Origin: Phycisphaerae bacterium
Lineage (GTDB): Bacteria; Planctomycetota; Phycisphaerae; UBA1845; PWPN01
Direction: 5' to 3'
Assembly (NCBI GenBank): GCA_012719955.1
Contig: JAAXZI010000176.1
Span: 1-58,766, forward strand
Length of the DNA: 58,766 bases
Both the position numbers and the translations under genes were made by a program. The notes beneath the pieces are model-generated. The model was not told the DNA's origin and searched no databases. It saw only the letters and a program-made list of their open reading frames with translations. Positions 17,501 to 26,320 of this stretch are shown here, piece by piece. Positions within the stretch are counted from its first letter, which is position 1, and each line of letters opens with the position of its first letter.

Positions 17501-19417
17501 CGCGGATTCAAGGGCCTCCTCGCCCGGCTCCGGCATCTTTTGATCCTTGTCAACAGTGCTCTCCCGGGCATCATGGCCATCGGCGAGCGTTTCCGCCACG
17601 GCTTGCGGGTCTGGCGAAGGCGGGGCCGGCTCTTTATCTCGTTCCGCATCCGCCGAAGCGGAGCGCTCGGAAGCCGGCCGGGATTGGGCCTGGCTGGCAT
17701 CGGCCACACGCGTCTGCTCAACCGACGGCGCCGTTGTGGTGGATTCATTCACACGATCTTCCATCCGATCGGCCGGTGCGGTTGACACGGAGGGCACATC
17801 CGACGTCAGGTGCTTCCGCTCCCCCGAAGCCATTACCGGCGCCCTGGTCACAACGATCCGCCGAACCTCGCTTTCCGTTTTCTGCGCGTCCGTCTGGCCC
17901 TGCGAGTTCTCGCGGTTATCCCACACGCAGACCCACCACTCAACGAAATCGCCGGGCCTGGCCCCAACGGCCTCCAAGTCGATCTGACCGCTGATCTCTC
18001 CCGACCGTTCGCCCGGCTCCGCAACTACCGACAAGGGCAGCTCCCGCGCCTGGCCGATCCCGTTGAGCCTTAAGGCCACGGCCGCGCGTGTGATCCCGAA
18101 ATCGTCCTCCACCCATCCGGACACCGGCAAAGCGCCGGCATGGTCAACCTCGGTCACCGGACCCGGCTCGCGCACGCGAATCACCGGCGGGACGTCCGGC
18201 CGGGCACGGATCGTGTAGCGGATCGGATTGCGGCTGGCCTGGCCCCATGCGTCGCGAAAATGCACCTCGTAGGAATCGTCCTTCTCCACCAGCAGATCAG
18301 CGGCAATCTCGCTGGGCCGGGTACTCGGCGGAGGCGGCAGAATCCGCCTGCGGTCATCCGGCGGCATGCCGATCACCAGGATCGCGTCGCGCACCGGCAC
18401 GTTGGCCAGGGCGGTGATGCTCGCCCGCGTGCCGCCCAGAGCGTCGATGTCGCCGCCCGGCTGCGTGCTGGGCGGCAGACGTGTGTAACCCGGCGGCTCC
18501 AGGTGCAGTTGAACGGTGGTAATGACCGGTATCTCGCGCACTTCGAGCCGGCGCGGCACGGAAGCCGCGTCGCCAGCCACCACCTGCCAGAGCATCGACT
18601 GCTGCACGTCCTGCCCGGCCTTGACTCCCTGCCACGCGCCCGCCTTCCCGTCCGCCGGGGGCCGCAAATTGAGCTGCTGCCCTTCGACCCAGGTCTTGCC
18701 GTCGTCCAGGCTGAACCGCACACAGGCCGACGCCGGCGTCCGGCCGGCCAGCCAGGCCGAGAACCGCACCGGGTCGCCGCGAAGCACCGATGTTCCATCG
18801 GCCGGCGAGACATCCATGATCCGCGTCCACGTGGGAGCGGACACCTTCGACCCAAACGCACGAAGCAGGCTGGGCAGGAGCGGCTTGGGCGCAAACAGCG
18901 CGTAAATGAGCAGCCCCGCCAGCAGGCAGCCATTCAGAATGGCCACCTGCCGAAGCCGCCGCGTGGGGACGCTGCGAAGATAATCCACTTCGGCCAGTTC
19001 GCCGGCTGCGCGCTCCACAATCGCAACCCGCATGGATCCCGGAAGTTCACTGTGCCCCCCCAGTTGCACGGCATCGGTCACGGTATTGTGGAACTCAGGA
19101 TAGGAATGCTCGATCAATCGCGAGGCGTAGAGGTCATGGATGCGTTTTACCAGCGGCACGCCGACAGCCAGCACCAGCCAGGCCAGCGAGCCCAGCCCAT
19201 AGATCATCCGCGCCGCCCATCCCGCCGACCGGGGAACCCCACCAGGGATCCAGTGGTCTCCCACCACGAACAGCAGCAGGAAACCCACCGTTCCGGCCAG
19301 CCACGCCCCCAGGGCCGCGTAGACCCAGATGCGCTTGATCCGCTGCTTGGTGGCCTTCAAAGCCACGTCCAACAGGCTGTTTTCCGGGGAACGCTCATGA
19401 GCATTGGAGTGATTCAT
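14600..19417 (-). CDS. Giant Gln/Gly-rich membrane protein (1605 residues)
   Basis: The N-terminus has two membrane segments (about residues 31-53 and 66-90) and a third near 158-176. The next 350 residues look like extracytoplasmic beta domains (PADGTSVLRGDPVRFSAWLA, PPVIRVREPGPVTEVDHAGA). This layout resembles DUF4175-type planctomycete proteins encoded near MoxR/VWA genes. From about residue 550 the sequence becomes low complexity, first Ala/Glu/Pro/Ser-rich, then dominated by Gln and Gly. Around 15.57-15.75 kb it is almost pure repeats of QG. The last 110 residues return to ordinary charged sequence (LDRLMDLFERELRAGTVDPS). No catalytic motif is seen. Function is unknown; a cell-envelope scaffold is a guess. 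The opposite strand is open for long stretches only because of the repeats. Confidence 0.8.
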   Translation of the reverse strand: MNHSNAHERSPENSLLDVALKATKQRIKRIWVYAALGAWLAGTVGFLLLFVVGDHWIPGGVPRSAGWAARMIYGLGSLAWLVLAVGVPLVKRIHDLYASRLIEHSYPEFHNTVTDAVQLGGHSELPGSMRVAIVERAAGELAEVDYLRSVPTRRLRQVAILNGCLLAGLLIYALFAPKPLLPSLLRAFGSKVSAPTWTRIMDVSPADGTSVLRGDPVRFSAWLAGRTPASACVRFSLDDGKTWVEGQQLNLRPPADGKAGAWQGVKAGQDVQQSMLWQVVAGDAASVPRRLEVREIPVITTVQLHLEPPGYTRLPPSTQPGGDIDALGGTRASITALANVPVRDAILVIGMPPDDRRRILPPPPSTRPSEIAADLLVEKDDSYEVHFRDAWGQASRNPIRYTIRARPDVPPVIRVREPGPVTEVDHAGALPVSGWVEDDFGITRAAVALRLNGIGQARELPLSVVAEPGERSGEISGQIDLEAVGARPGDFVEWWVCVWDNRENSQGQTDAQKTESEVRRIVVTRAPVMASGERKHLTSDVPSVSTAPADRMEDRVNESTTTAPSVEQTRVADASQAQSRPASERSASADAERDKEPAPPSPDPQAVAETLADGHDARESTVDKDQKMPEPGEEALESAAGEQPVVASAQPEGDEPAEAELAQKQLEEFLKDHQQELETIAKHLTESGTPADGAQGAQQNGAAAGQQANAQSRGKAASGNQGGSKGGNTGPGQASNQPASGGNKGEQQAEAASSENASQQAAQTGAGSNANQGQSGKSGRSRANASASGSGQNQGGSEGQQESSDQPGSGEATSSAGESGSSSEGRSAQSAGRAQQAAGDSGEGRKDGNAGGHSGGEDASPAPGKAQGSGGADGTRSENAPAQAGGEGSKSGAQADPAAQQGAAAAGQPGESSRQGSDPAGQGTASERSGQPSGSKGDQSPGAQREGRPGQGQQPGNDFAEPGEDRQPGREASAGPREKAESKGEKGGAKEEKAVAGAPQQRQAEDARPDQPVKQNAAADSPADPRSENAGSTVQQTTSEEPPTPGIRQAPDRAATEPRESPTENGDAKAPGVDGKSESDPQGEQSSEREEQDQEGEQRLEHRSTMPAQEPPEAQSRRQSERPAQGQQGERSAQSQQERRAGQGQTPRESQQRSASSTRQSAMRTGQGRTPGESQSRNSMPEPRSEQPQNQRPGQAPARAQPQTQGEDEVESESLDACGNQGECPGQEQGQSDGQSQGQEQEQGQGQGQGQEQSQGQGQGQGQGQDQGQGQGQGQASGQGQGDDRGQGQGRGLSPGPDTGQTRGQGGGQGRGQGQNQEAGQSQSGGRGQQQGEGEGDGPARGRGRSLSQGPGQDGGESRGQSRGQSQSSDQGTGQRQGERDGQAQGPEPDRSQSGGQSTALGEEGGQGQGQGGGRWTRQSQQSTQDFQGGSTGDGGGGRPAPAQPLTIPEKAAEPDRPLELAPPPADPAAPVSSSGRLDRLMDLFERELRAGTVDPSLLAELKWTLPEAQQFVEAYRRAKVAGQRQVERTAVPQQVRTEEGRRGDNQVLRGGAVVDPAARTLHTTHERAPDRTRELMEVGRQRITPRYRSVLEAYYRSVGSRPGP
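15571..15745. repeat. Six-base-period repeat coding poly-(Gln-Gly)
   Basis: On the plus strand the pattern CTGGCC/CTTGGC repeats with a six-base period, and on the coding (minus) strand it reads CAGGGC/CAAGGC, that is Gln-Gly. Codons vary between CAG and CAA and between GGC and GGG, so the amino acid pattern is kept while the DNA has drifted. This points to selection on the protein. Confidence 0.75.
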
Positions 19418-19736
19418 GGTTCAAACCTGCTCCAGTGCGTGTCCGCCAAGTCTGCCCTCGGCAATGCCGGTCGGCTGCTTCAGCCCCGGTCGGCTCCCCC
19501 GGCCATGGCCTCACCCCGATGCTATTCCCCGCAAGGCTCGCCGGCCGTTACAGCCTTGCGCTGTGGTGCTCTGTTTCTATCATACATGTTCGGCAGGGTT
19601 AAAGCTATGCGGGAGCCACTTCAGAACACGCCGCACTCGCCGCACACGCCGGTCATTAATGCGGCAGCGTTGCCGGGAGGCGGGCATCCTGCCCGCCTCA
19701 TAGGCCGAAGCGCGAGACTCCTGACCGGGAAGGGCA
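19418..19736. other. Gap with one GC-rich hairpin repeat, no gene
   Basis: No supported gene is found between the large Gln/Gly-rich protein and pnkp. The only structure is the palindrome at 19677-19699. The region probably holds the promoter of the leftward large gene and the end of pnkp transcription. Confidence 0.5.
19677..19699. repeat. GAGGCGGGCA palindrome, dispersed repeat family
   Basis: Perfect ten-base arms GAGGCGGGCA and TGCCCGCCTC flank a three-base loop. The same word pair recurs at 42926-42949 and, degenerated, near 45561. It lies 37 bases beyond the pnkp stop and could serve as its terminator, though no T-run follows. Confidence 0.7.
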
Positions 19737-22310
19737 CTAGAGACGCGGATCAACCGGCTCGCTCTCCAGGGCCAGAACACCGAAACTGCATTCGTGGACC
19801 CGGTGCAGCGGCTCGTACCGGACAAACCGCTCCAGGGCCTCAATGCCCAGGGCAAATTCGCGCAGCGCCAGGGACCGCTTCACGCCCAGGCTCCGCTGAC
19901 GCAGCCGCTCCAGGTGCTCCGGCGTGGTATACTCCGGGCCGTAGATGATCCGCAGGTACTCCCGGCCCCGACACTTGAGCGCGGGCTGAACCAGGCCCCG
20001 GCGACTCTTGACCACGAAATCGAGCGGCTTAACCACCATGCCCTCCCCGCCACCCGCGGTCAGCTCCTTCCACCAGGTAATCGCCGCCTGTTGGCTGGCC
20101 TCATCGGTCACGTCCACCACGCAGTGCCGCGTGGCCAGGAGCAGCTCCTCATCCTGGCGACAGATCCGGGCCAGGGCCTCCATGTGCCAGAGGTGATCCT
20201 TGTCGATGTGGACCTTGCCTTCGGTCGCCAGCAAGTGGAACGGAGCCAGCTTCAGATCGCCCAGCGACTCCACCGGCCAGCAGTACCGCCGGTAGGCCCG
20301 GACATAGTTGTTCAGCACCTCGGCCCGGTCCCGATGCCGGGTGAGCAAGGCCTGTGCCTCCGGCTGCCACGAAGCCGCCTGCTCCAGAGCGGCGACGACC
20401 TCCCGCAGTGCCGCGCCACCGGCCGCTCCCACCGCCGCGTACTGGCCCCGAAGCAGTTCCTGGGCCTTGTGACTCCAGGGCATCAGTTCGCAGTCCAGGC
20501 AACACCACGCAGTCTGATACTCCTCCCAGAAGCCCGCCCGACTCAGCGCATCGCGCAGGCGAGCGAGGAACTCAGTTTCCAGGGTCTGATCGGTGAAGAA
20601 CCGCCGACCCGTTCGGGTCAGAACCACACCGGCGCCCTCGCCAGTCACGCCAAAACGCTGGCCGGCGGCCTCCTCGTCGCGACAGACGATCACCACCGCC
20701 CGCGAGCCCATGTGCTTCTCTTCGCAGACCACCCTGGGCACCCCATGTTGGCGGAAGTAGGCAAACGCTTCGGCCGGGTGCTCCAGCAGGTCGGGCTCCC
20801 GCGAGGTCTCGGTAGGCGACATGGTCGGCGGCAGGTAGATCAGCCACTTGGGGTTGGCGCTGAAGCGGCTCATGACCTCCAGCGCGGCCATGGCATTGCC
20901 CTCGCGAATGGTGACGTTGTGATGCAGGCGGGTGGAGATGATCCGCTTGCCGGTCACATCCGCCAGATCGAGGACATCATCGTGGGCCTGTCGGGCGGTC
21001 AGCGCGGGGGCCTGCTGCTCCAGTGGAATAAACGGCCGGGCGGGCTGGCAGTAAGTCCGGGCGGCGGGCACGCTGACCAATTCCCGCTCCGGGTAACGCA
21101 GGGCGGTCAACTGGCCACCGAAGACGCAGCCGGTGTCGATGTTGATGGTGCGATTCAGCCACTCCGGCGTCTGCACGGGAGTGTGGCCGTAGACCACCAT
21201 GGCCCGGCCGCGATACTCCTGGGCCCAGGGATACCGCACCGGCAGGCCGAACTCGTCCGTTTCGCCCGTGGTCTCGCCGTACAGCGCGAAGTCCCGCACT
21301 CGTCCCGACCCGCGCCCCTGCATCTCCTGCTTCATGCCCGCGTGGGCGACCACCAGCTTGCCATCGTCCAGCACGTAGTGGCTGACCAGGCTGTCCAGGA
21401 ACTCCACCACACGCGGAGTGAACTCCGACGGTTCCTTTTCCAGTTGGGCCAGCGAGTCGGCCAGGCCGCGGGCGATCTGGACGTTCTTGCCCCGCAGCTT
21501 GCGCATCAGCTTCATGTCGTGGTTGCCCGGCACGCACAGGGCCGCGCCGCTTTCCACCGCATCCATCACCAACCGCAGCACATCGGGAATGCGCGGTCCG
21601 CGATCCACCAGGTCGCCCAGGAAGATCAGCTTGCGGCCTTGGGGGGGCTGGACATGGAACTTGCCATCCGGTGACTCCCCGGCAGGCACAACCTCGTAGC
21701 CCAGAGTCTTCAGCAGGGCCAACAATTCATCGAAGCAGCCATGCACATCGCCGATGATGTCGAACGGGCCGTGCTCGTGCTTTCTGTGATTCCAGAGCGG
21801 CGTGCGTTCGAGGATGGCGGCATCCACCTCCTCCGGCGTGTTCAGCACATACACATGTCTGAACCCCTCACGCTTGAGCCCGCGCAGCGACCGGCGAAGC
21901 TGCTGGCACTGCTGCCGGATGACGTGCGAACCGAAGTCACGGTCCGGCCGGGTGCGATTGCGTTCCTGGCAGACCTTTTCGGGCAGGTTCAGCACGATGG
22001 CGACCGGCAGGCAGTGATGCTCACGGGCCAGGGCGACCAGCGGCTTTCGCGACTCCACCTGCACGTTGGTCGCATCCACCACCGTCAACCGACCGGCCGT
22101 CAGTCGCTTGGCGGCGATGAAGTGCAGCACCTCGAAGGCAGCGACGGTGGCGGTCTGATCGTTCTCATCATCCGAGACCAGCGCCCGGCAGTAGTGGGAG
22201 GTCAGTATCTCCGTCGGCTTGAAGTGCTTGCGCGCAAAGGTGGACTTGCCAGAGCCCGAAGGGCCGACGAGAATGACAAGAGAGAGCTCTGGGATCTTGA
22301 TTATCATCAT
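19737..22310 (-). CDS. pnkp: Polynucleotide kinase-phosphatase-ligase Pnkp (RNA repair)
   Basis: This is bacterial Pnkp, which heals and, with Hen1, seals cut RNA such as tRNAs cleaved by ribotoxins. Three modules are seen in order. A 5'-kinase has Walker A GPSGSGKST at residues 16-24. A metallophosphatase begins near residue 185 with DIIGDVHGCFDE and continues GDLVDRGPR and PGNHDMK. A ligase-type adenylyltransferase has the lysine motif EEKHMGSRAV near residue 532. The ATG at 22310 gives 857 residues, close to the known size. The frame extends 29 codons further upstream without family resemblance. It lies downstream of hen1 on the same strand, the normal arrangement. All catalytic motifs appear intact, whereas hen1 is interrupted. 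Confidence 0.92.
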   Translation of the reverse strand: MMIIKIPELSLVILVGPSGSGKSTFARKHFKPTEILTSHYCRALVSDDENDQTATVAAFEVLHFIAAKRLTAGRLTVVDATNVQVESRKPLVALAREHHCLPVAIVLNLPEKVCQERNRTRPDRDFGSHVIRQQCQQLRRSLRGLKREGFRHVYVLNTPEEVDAAILERTPLWNHRKHEHGPFDIIGDVHGCFDELLALLKTLGYEVVPAGESPDGKFHVQPPQGRKLIFLGDLVDRGPRIPDVLRLVMDAVESGAALCVPGNHDMKLMRKLRGKNVQIARGLADSLAQLEKEPSEFTPRVVEFLDSLVSHYVLDDGKLVVAHAGMKQEMQGRGSGRVRDFALYGETTGETDEFGLPVRYPWAQEYRGRAMVVYGHTPVQTPEWLNRTINIDTGCVFGGQLTALRYPERELVSVPAARTYCQPARPFIPLEQQAPALTARQAHDDVLDLADVTGKRIISTRLHHNVTIREGNAMAALEVMSRFSANPKWLIYLPPTMSPTETSREPDLLEHPAEAFAYFRQHGVPRVVCEEKHMGSRAVVIVCRDEEAAGQRFGVTGEGAGVVLTRTGRRFFTDQTLETEFLARLRDALSRAGFWEEYQTAWCCLDCELMPWSHKAQELLRGQYAAVGAAGGAALREVVAALEQAASWQPEAQALLTRHRDRAEVLNNYVRAYRRYCWPVESLGDLKLAPFHLLATEGKVHIDKDHLWHMEALARICRQDEELLLATRHCVVDVTDEASQQAAITWWKELTAGGGEGMVVKPLDFVVKSRRGLVQPALKCRGREYLRIIYGPEYTTPEHLERLRQRSLGVKRSLALREFALGIEALERFVRYEPLHRVHECSFGVLALESEPVDPRL

Positions 22311-22406
22311 TCCACGGATTACTTGTCTGATGCAACCTCGCTTGAGACGAACCCACTTCGTAAGCGTGTGAAGTCCTGGTTTTTCTTCTCCAACCAACGC
22401 CTTCGC

Positions 22407-22520
22407 TCAAGGAAATCTTGAAAGATGTCTGCACGCCGCTGTCACACGCTCGTACTGGTCCGTTGTTAGCTCGATGTGCTGATCGCAGCCAAGCGCATTT
22501 CGGGTGATGCTGTACTTCAT
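22407..22520 (-). CDS. 37-residue ORF coupled between hen1 and pnkp
   Basis: Its ATG overlaps the hen1 stop as ATGA and sits seven bases after a strong GGAGG, so translation coupling is very likely if the transcript exists. It encodes MKYSITRNALGC followed by a polar segment (ELTTDQYERVTAAC) and ends at a TGA 96 bases before pnkp. No family is recognised. It may be a real small protein, a remnant of a longer gene, or a leader that links hen1 and pnkp translation. Confidence 0.4.
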   Translation of the reverse strand: MKYSITRNALGCDQHIELTTDQYERVTAACRHLSRFP

Positions 22521-23926
22521 CCACTGACCTCCTCAAAGACAGCCATCTGCGTCGGTGCCCCGACCACAGAATCCTCCGGCCCTACCGGCAGGAACCGCAC
22601 GCTGTAGCCGAAGCGGTCGGCCACGGCCGTGGCCCAGGAGCGAAACTCGTCGCGGGTCCACTCGAAGCGATGGTCCCGATGGCGGAACCGGCCGGCGGCC
22701 AGGGACTCCCACTTGCTGTTGTACTCGCGATTGGGGGTGGTCAGAATCACTATTCCCGGCCGGGCAAACTCGAAGAGCACCCGCTCGAAGGCACTCAGGC
22801 GGGCCGGGTCGAAATGCTCGACTACCTCGATGGCCAGGGCCGCGTCGTATCCGCTCAGCCGGGCGTCGCGGTAAATCAATGACCCGTGCAGAAGCTTGAT
22901 TCGCTGCTGCTGGCGCGGGGGAAGCCGATCGAGGTGCAGCCGTTCGCGGGCCATCTCCAGCGCCCGGCAGGACACATCCAACCCCACGATCTCCTCGAAC
23001 TGCTTCTCGGCCAGCAAGGCCTCGAGCAGCCGGCCTTCGCCGCAACCCAGGTCCAGGACCCGCCTGGCCCCGGTGCCCTTCAGCACCGAGAGCACCGTGC
23101 CCATCCGCTGGGTGTTCAGGCTGATCTTTTCCTCCGCAACCGCCTCCTCGGCGTCGTGTTCGGCCCGGGCAGCATCCGGGTCAGGCGTTTCTTCTGCTAC
23201 CAAGCGGGCCAGCGCCTGCCGGGCCAGGCTGGGTTGATGCTTGAGATACCGGCGGGTGATCCGTTCCCGTTCGGGGTGATTTTCAAGCCACCCCTGACCG
23301 TGGCGCAGGAGCTCCTCGACCTCGTCATCCCCGACCCAGTAATGCTTCTCGTCATCCAGGACGGGAATGAGCACGTACAGGTGGCTTAGCAGGTCGCGCA
23401 GACGGCAGGTCGCCCGCAGCGTGACCGTGAAGTACGGGCTGGGGCCCCAATCGGGATATTGCTCGTCCAGAACATGCCGCTGGGCCTCCACCTCGTATCC
23501 GAGCGGCTCGAACAGCGAGCGCAGCAGGTCCGGCCCGCCCCGACAGGGCAGCACGGCCAGGCGTGCTTCCAGCGGGATGGGCGAGTCTGCCAGTTCCTGC
23601 CGCTCCCTGCTGCGTCCACCCAGGGCCGCACCCAGCACCTGGGCGATGGCCACGCTCATGAGCGACGAGGCCACGTACGGCCGGTCGTTGACGTACTGCT
23701 CCAGGCTTCCCGCCTAGCCGGCCGGTCCCCGCCGTCCGCGCACCAGCCAGACCGGGTCCACGTCCAGCAGCAGGCCGGCCGTGCAACGATCCTCCGTGGC
23801 CTGCGGATAGAAAACGTGGGCCTGCCCGAACGACAGCGGGAAAGACTGCACGCGAGCCGGATTCTTGTGCAGCAGGTAGCCCAGATCGGTCGCGGGACGG
23901 TGCGTGGTCGTGATGGTCAACAGCAT
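22517..23926 (-). pseudogene. hen1: hen1, 3'-terminal RNA ribose 2'-O-methyltransferase, in-frame TAG
   Basis: Hen1 marks the repaired RNA 3' end by 2'-O-methylation before ligation. The frame from ATG 23926 reads MLLTITTTHRPATDLGYLLH, the typical Hen1 N-terminus. It continues in one frame to the methyltransferase domain with LDLGCGEGRLLEAL, the metal-site EVVEHFDPARL, and RHRDHRFEWT. Codon 71 (23714-23716) is TAG, directly after RGRRGPAG, where homologues as I recall them have Glu or a similar residue. GAG to TAG is a single-base change. Both sides are otherwise well conserved and in frame, so the break looks recent or is a sequencing error. An internal ATG at 23674 could give a 385-residue protein with the methyltransferase but without the first 84 residues. 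Full length would be 469 residues. Confidence 0.82.
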
Positions 23927-24351
23927 TCAGAAGGGATTCCGTATCTGTCGCCGGGAAGAGATTGCCCCATCCGGCCGGTGCCCAGAGTGACCACATTCTA
24001 TCGGTCCCGGCTTCAACGGGCAAAGTCAGATAATCGACATCAAGCGGTGAACCAGTGTTTCGGGGGCGAGCGCGCTTCGCCCCCCTGTTGCGTCCTCCAC
24101 TTTGCCGTCCATCTGTCCCGTGCCGAGGCCGTCTTCTGACGTAAGCCTAATCTGTGCCACTGGATATGGTCAGGCAAGGCCCGGTCAAGAAGAACCATCC
24201 ACCGGCGAGCACGGCTCGATTCTAACGGGAACTTGTTGATTGAATTGAGCCCATCAGTTTGTTAATATGGCAGACACACTTGCTTTGCCGCCGCTGCGGA
24301 GGCCACTTCCATGCTTCCGAGGCGGCCAAAGATCTCATCGCGGAGACAGCC
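23927..24351. other. Divergent gap between hen1 and the amidase, no gene
   Basis: This 425-base stretch has only short frames with no convincing product. It must hold the promoters of hen1 (leftward) and the amidase (rightward). A TTGATT and a TTAATA are near 24236-24264, but spacing is poor. No repeat or riboswitch-like motif is recognised. Confidence 0.5.
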
Positions 24352-26181
24352 ATGAAATCAAGTCTGAGGGTGAGTGCGGTTTGTGTGATTATGGCCATTT
24401 TTTCGGCCAGCGCGTGGGCCGAAACGGTCAGTGTCTGGTTTTATAAGGACTCACTTCTGACCCTTGTGCAGCGGGACATCGGTCCCGTGGAGCCATCGCC
24501 AGAAGTAGCCCTGACCGCCCTGGCAGCCGGTCCCACCGACCAAGAACAGGTCGCGGGATTCACCACCGCCCTTCCAGCGGGGACAACGATCGTAAATATT
24601 GTCCGGGTCGGGCCTTCCATCACAATCGACTTTTCGGCTCAGATGCTCGCCGGCCTGACCGAAGTGCGGCTGGAGCAGATTTATCGCCAAGTCAAATGGA
24701 CGCTCCATCCGTTCGATCTGGATGCGGACATCCGGCTGACCGTGGCGGACAAGCTCTTATCGGCCTATCTGCCCGCCCCGCCAACGATCAAACCGGCAGC
24801 CCAGAAACAGGATGCGCCGGCCGTGCGGAAGCTCAGTACGGGCCTGGCCGGTCGGAGCATCACTCTCTCTCCCGGCCACGGCCGCTATTGGAACGGCAGC
24901 GGCTGGGTCACGGCACGCCCGCAATACTGCGCGCCGCTTAGCGCGGAGGACCTTCATAACCTCGAGATGTGCCAGTACCTCGAAACTTATCTGCGGGCGG
25001 ATGGCATGAACGTTTACATGGTGCGTTGCACCAATAAGGCCTACGGCAATCACTACACCGGCCACCCGTGGTGGCAGATGGGGGCCTACTTCTGGCTCCA
25101 GCACTTGGGTTATCCGTGCAGCGTGTACGCCAGCGTCACCGGCGACTGCAACCTGGGAGTGGGCGCAAGCGAGGGATCCGACGACGTACGGGCCCGACCG
25201 CTGGCCTCCAATCTCGACGGGACGGACATCTACATTTCCGTCCACACCAACGGTCTGAACGGTGATTGCCGGGGCTCCAACTGTCCGACGGGGACGGAGA
25301 CCTACTACGATGCCAGCGAGGAGCACGCCGCCTGGGGCGCGGTCAGCCAATCGCTGGCTACCCATGTCCACACCAACATCATGGAGGCCCTGGTCAACCA
25401 TGTGAATCCGACCTGGGTCTGCCGGGGCGCCTGCGTGAAGAACTCCAACGGCGCCTACGGCGAAATCCGCGTTCCGCACCGGGCCGCGATTCTCAGCGAA
25501 ATCGCCTTCCACGACACCTGTGACCGGGACGCGGACGAATACCACCTGCGCGACAACTTCTTCCGCTCCGCCGCCATGTGGGGCATTTACAAGGGCGTCT
25601 GCGATTATTTCGAGGTCACCCCGACGTGGGACTTCTATTCCAGCGAACTGGTGAACGATACCATTCCCACCACCATGGTTGCCGGTCAGACCTACGATGT
25701 GAGCATTACCTTCCGCAACCGCGGCGTTGTGTGGAATGGGGCCCGCTCTTTCCGCCTGGGCGCGGTGGATGATTCCGATCCGTTCACGCTCTTGAACCGC
25801 CTGGATATTGCCGGCGAGGTGGGGCCGGGCAACACCTACACGTTCTACTTCCAGATGCGTGCGCCGGGCGGTGGTGATTATGTCAGCGACTGGCAGATGG
25901 TTCGGGAGGGCTACGCGTGGTTCGGCGAGACGCTCAGCAAGCAGATTCACGTCATCGGCCTGCCGCCGGACTTCAACAACGATCTTCACGTGGACGCCAT
26001 CGACTTGAACTATTTCCGAAGTTGCCTGGCCGGCCAGGGCGTACCGCCGGATGCTGGCTGCGAGAGTGCGGATCTGGATGAGGATGGCGACGTGGACCAG
26101 ACCGACTTCGGCCTGTTCCAGCGCTGCATTACGGGATCCGCCTTCCTCGATTTCTCCTGCTGGGACTGGCCGTCAGAGTGA
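24352..26181 (+). CDS. Secreted N-acetylmuramoyl-L-alanine amidase with GerMN and dockerin-like domains
   Basis: A 609-residue exported multidomain protein. After a signal peptide (to about residue 24) a GerMN domain follows (about 26-145; WFYKDSLLTLVQRDIGP, TALAAGPT). An Amidase_3 domain begins near residue 165 with SITLSPGHGRYW and continues DIYISVHTNG and ILSEIAFHD, giving the zinc His/Glu/His set and catalytic Glu. From about 423 there is an NBR1-like Ig domain (VAGQTYDVSITFRNRG). The C-terminus has two dockerin-like repeats, the second DLDEDGDVDQTDFGLFQRC. The ATG at 24352 is chosen because it follows GGAGA and begins the signal peptide; the frame is open 31 codons upstream. It would cleave the peptide from glycan in the periplasm or outside the cell. 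The combination of domains is unusual. Confidence 0.88.
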   Translation: MKSSLRVSAVCVIMAIFSASAWAETVSVWFYKDSLLTLVQRDIGPVEPSPEVALTALAAGPTDQEQVAGFTTALPAGTTIVNIVRVGPSITIDFSAQMLAGLTEVRLEQIYRQVKWTLHPFDLDADIRLTVADKLLSAYLPAPPTIKPAAQKQDAPAVRKLSTGLAGRSITLSPGHGRYWNGSGWVTARPQYCAPLSAEDLHNLEMCQYLETYLRADGMNVYMVRCTNKAYGNHYTGHPWWQMGAYFWLQHLGYPCSVYASVTGDCNLGVGASEGSDDVRARPLASNLDGTDIYISVHTNGLNGDCRGSNCPTGTETYYDASEEHAAWGAVSQSLATHVHTNIMEALVNHVNPTWVCRGACVKNSNGAYGEIRVPHRAAILSEIAFHDTCDRDADEYHLRDNFFRSAAMWGIYKGVCDYFEVTPTWDFYSSELVNDTIPTTMVAGQTYDVSITFRNRGVVWNGARSFRLGAVDDSDPFTLLNRLDIAGEVGPGNTYTFYFQMRAPGGGDYVSDWQMVREGYAWFGETLSKQIHVIGLPPDFNNDLHVDAIDLNYFRSCLAGQGVPPDAGCESADLDEDGDVDQTDFGLFQRCITGSAFLDFSCWDWPSE

Positions 26182-26320
26182 GTCAGGCGGTGACTTGAGA
26201 GTCTGTATCGGTCGGGTGCGGGCCGCCGCTCCGGCTGCGCCCACGGGGCTTGCGCAGTGTTGAACCACCGTTCCCCGCCGCCGACTTGAACTCGAAGGCG
26301 GCAGCGAGATCGCGGCACGA

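Noticed and set aside
14474-19948. Several very long open frames on the plus strand opposite the Gln/Gly-rich protein and pnkp
   Set aside because: They arise from the GC-rich, six-base-periodic coding sequence on the other strand, have low-complexity Pro/Leu/Ser composition, and show no domain or start signal.
19794-21674. 626-codon plus-strand frame across pnkp
   Set aside because: Antisense of conserved Pnkp catalytic domains; no independent signals.
23714-23716. TAG in hen1 as a recoded amino acid (for example pyrrolysine)
   Set aside because: Nothing in the window suggests a recoding system, and the site is expected to hold Glu or similar in homologues. A point mutation or base error is simpler.
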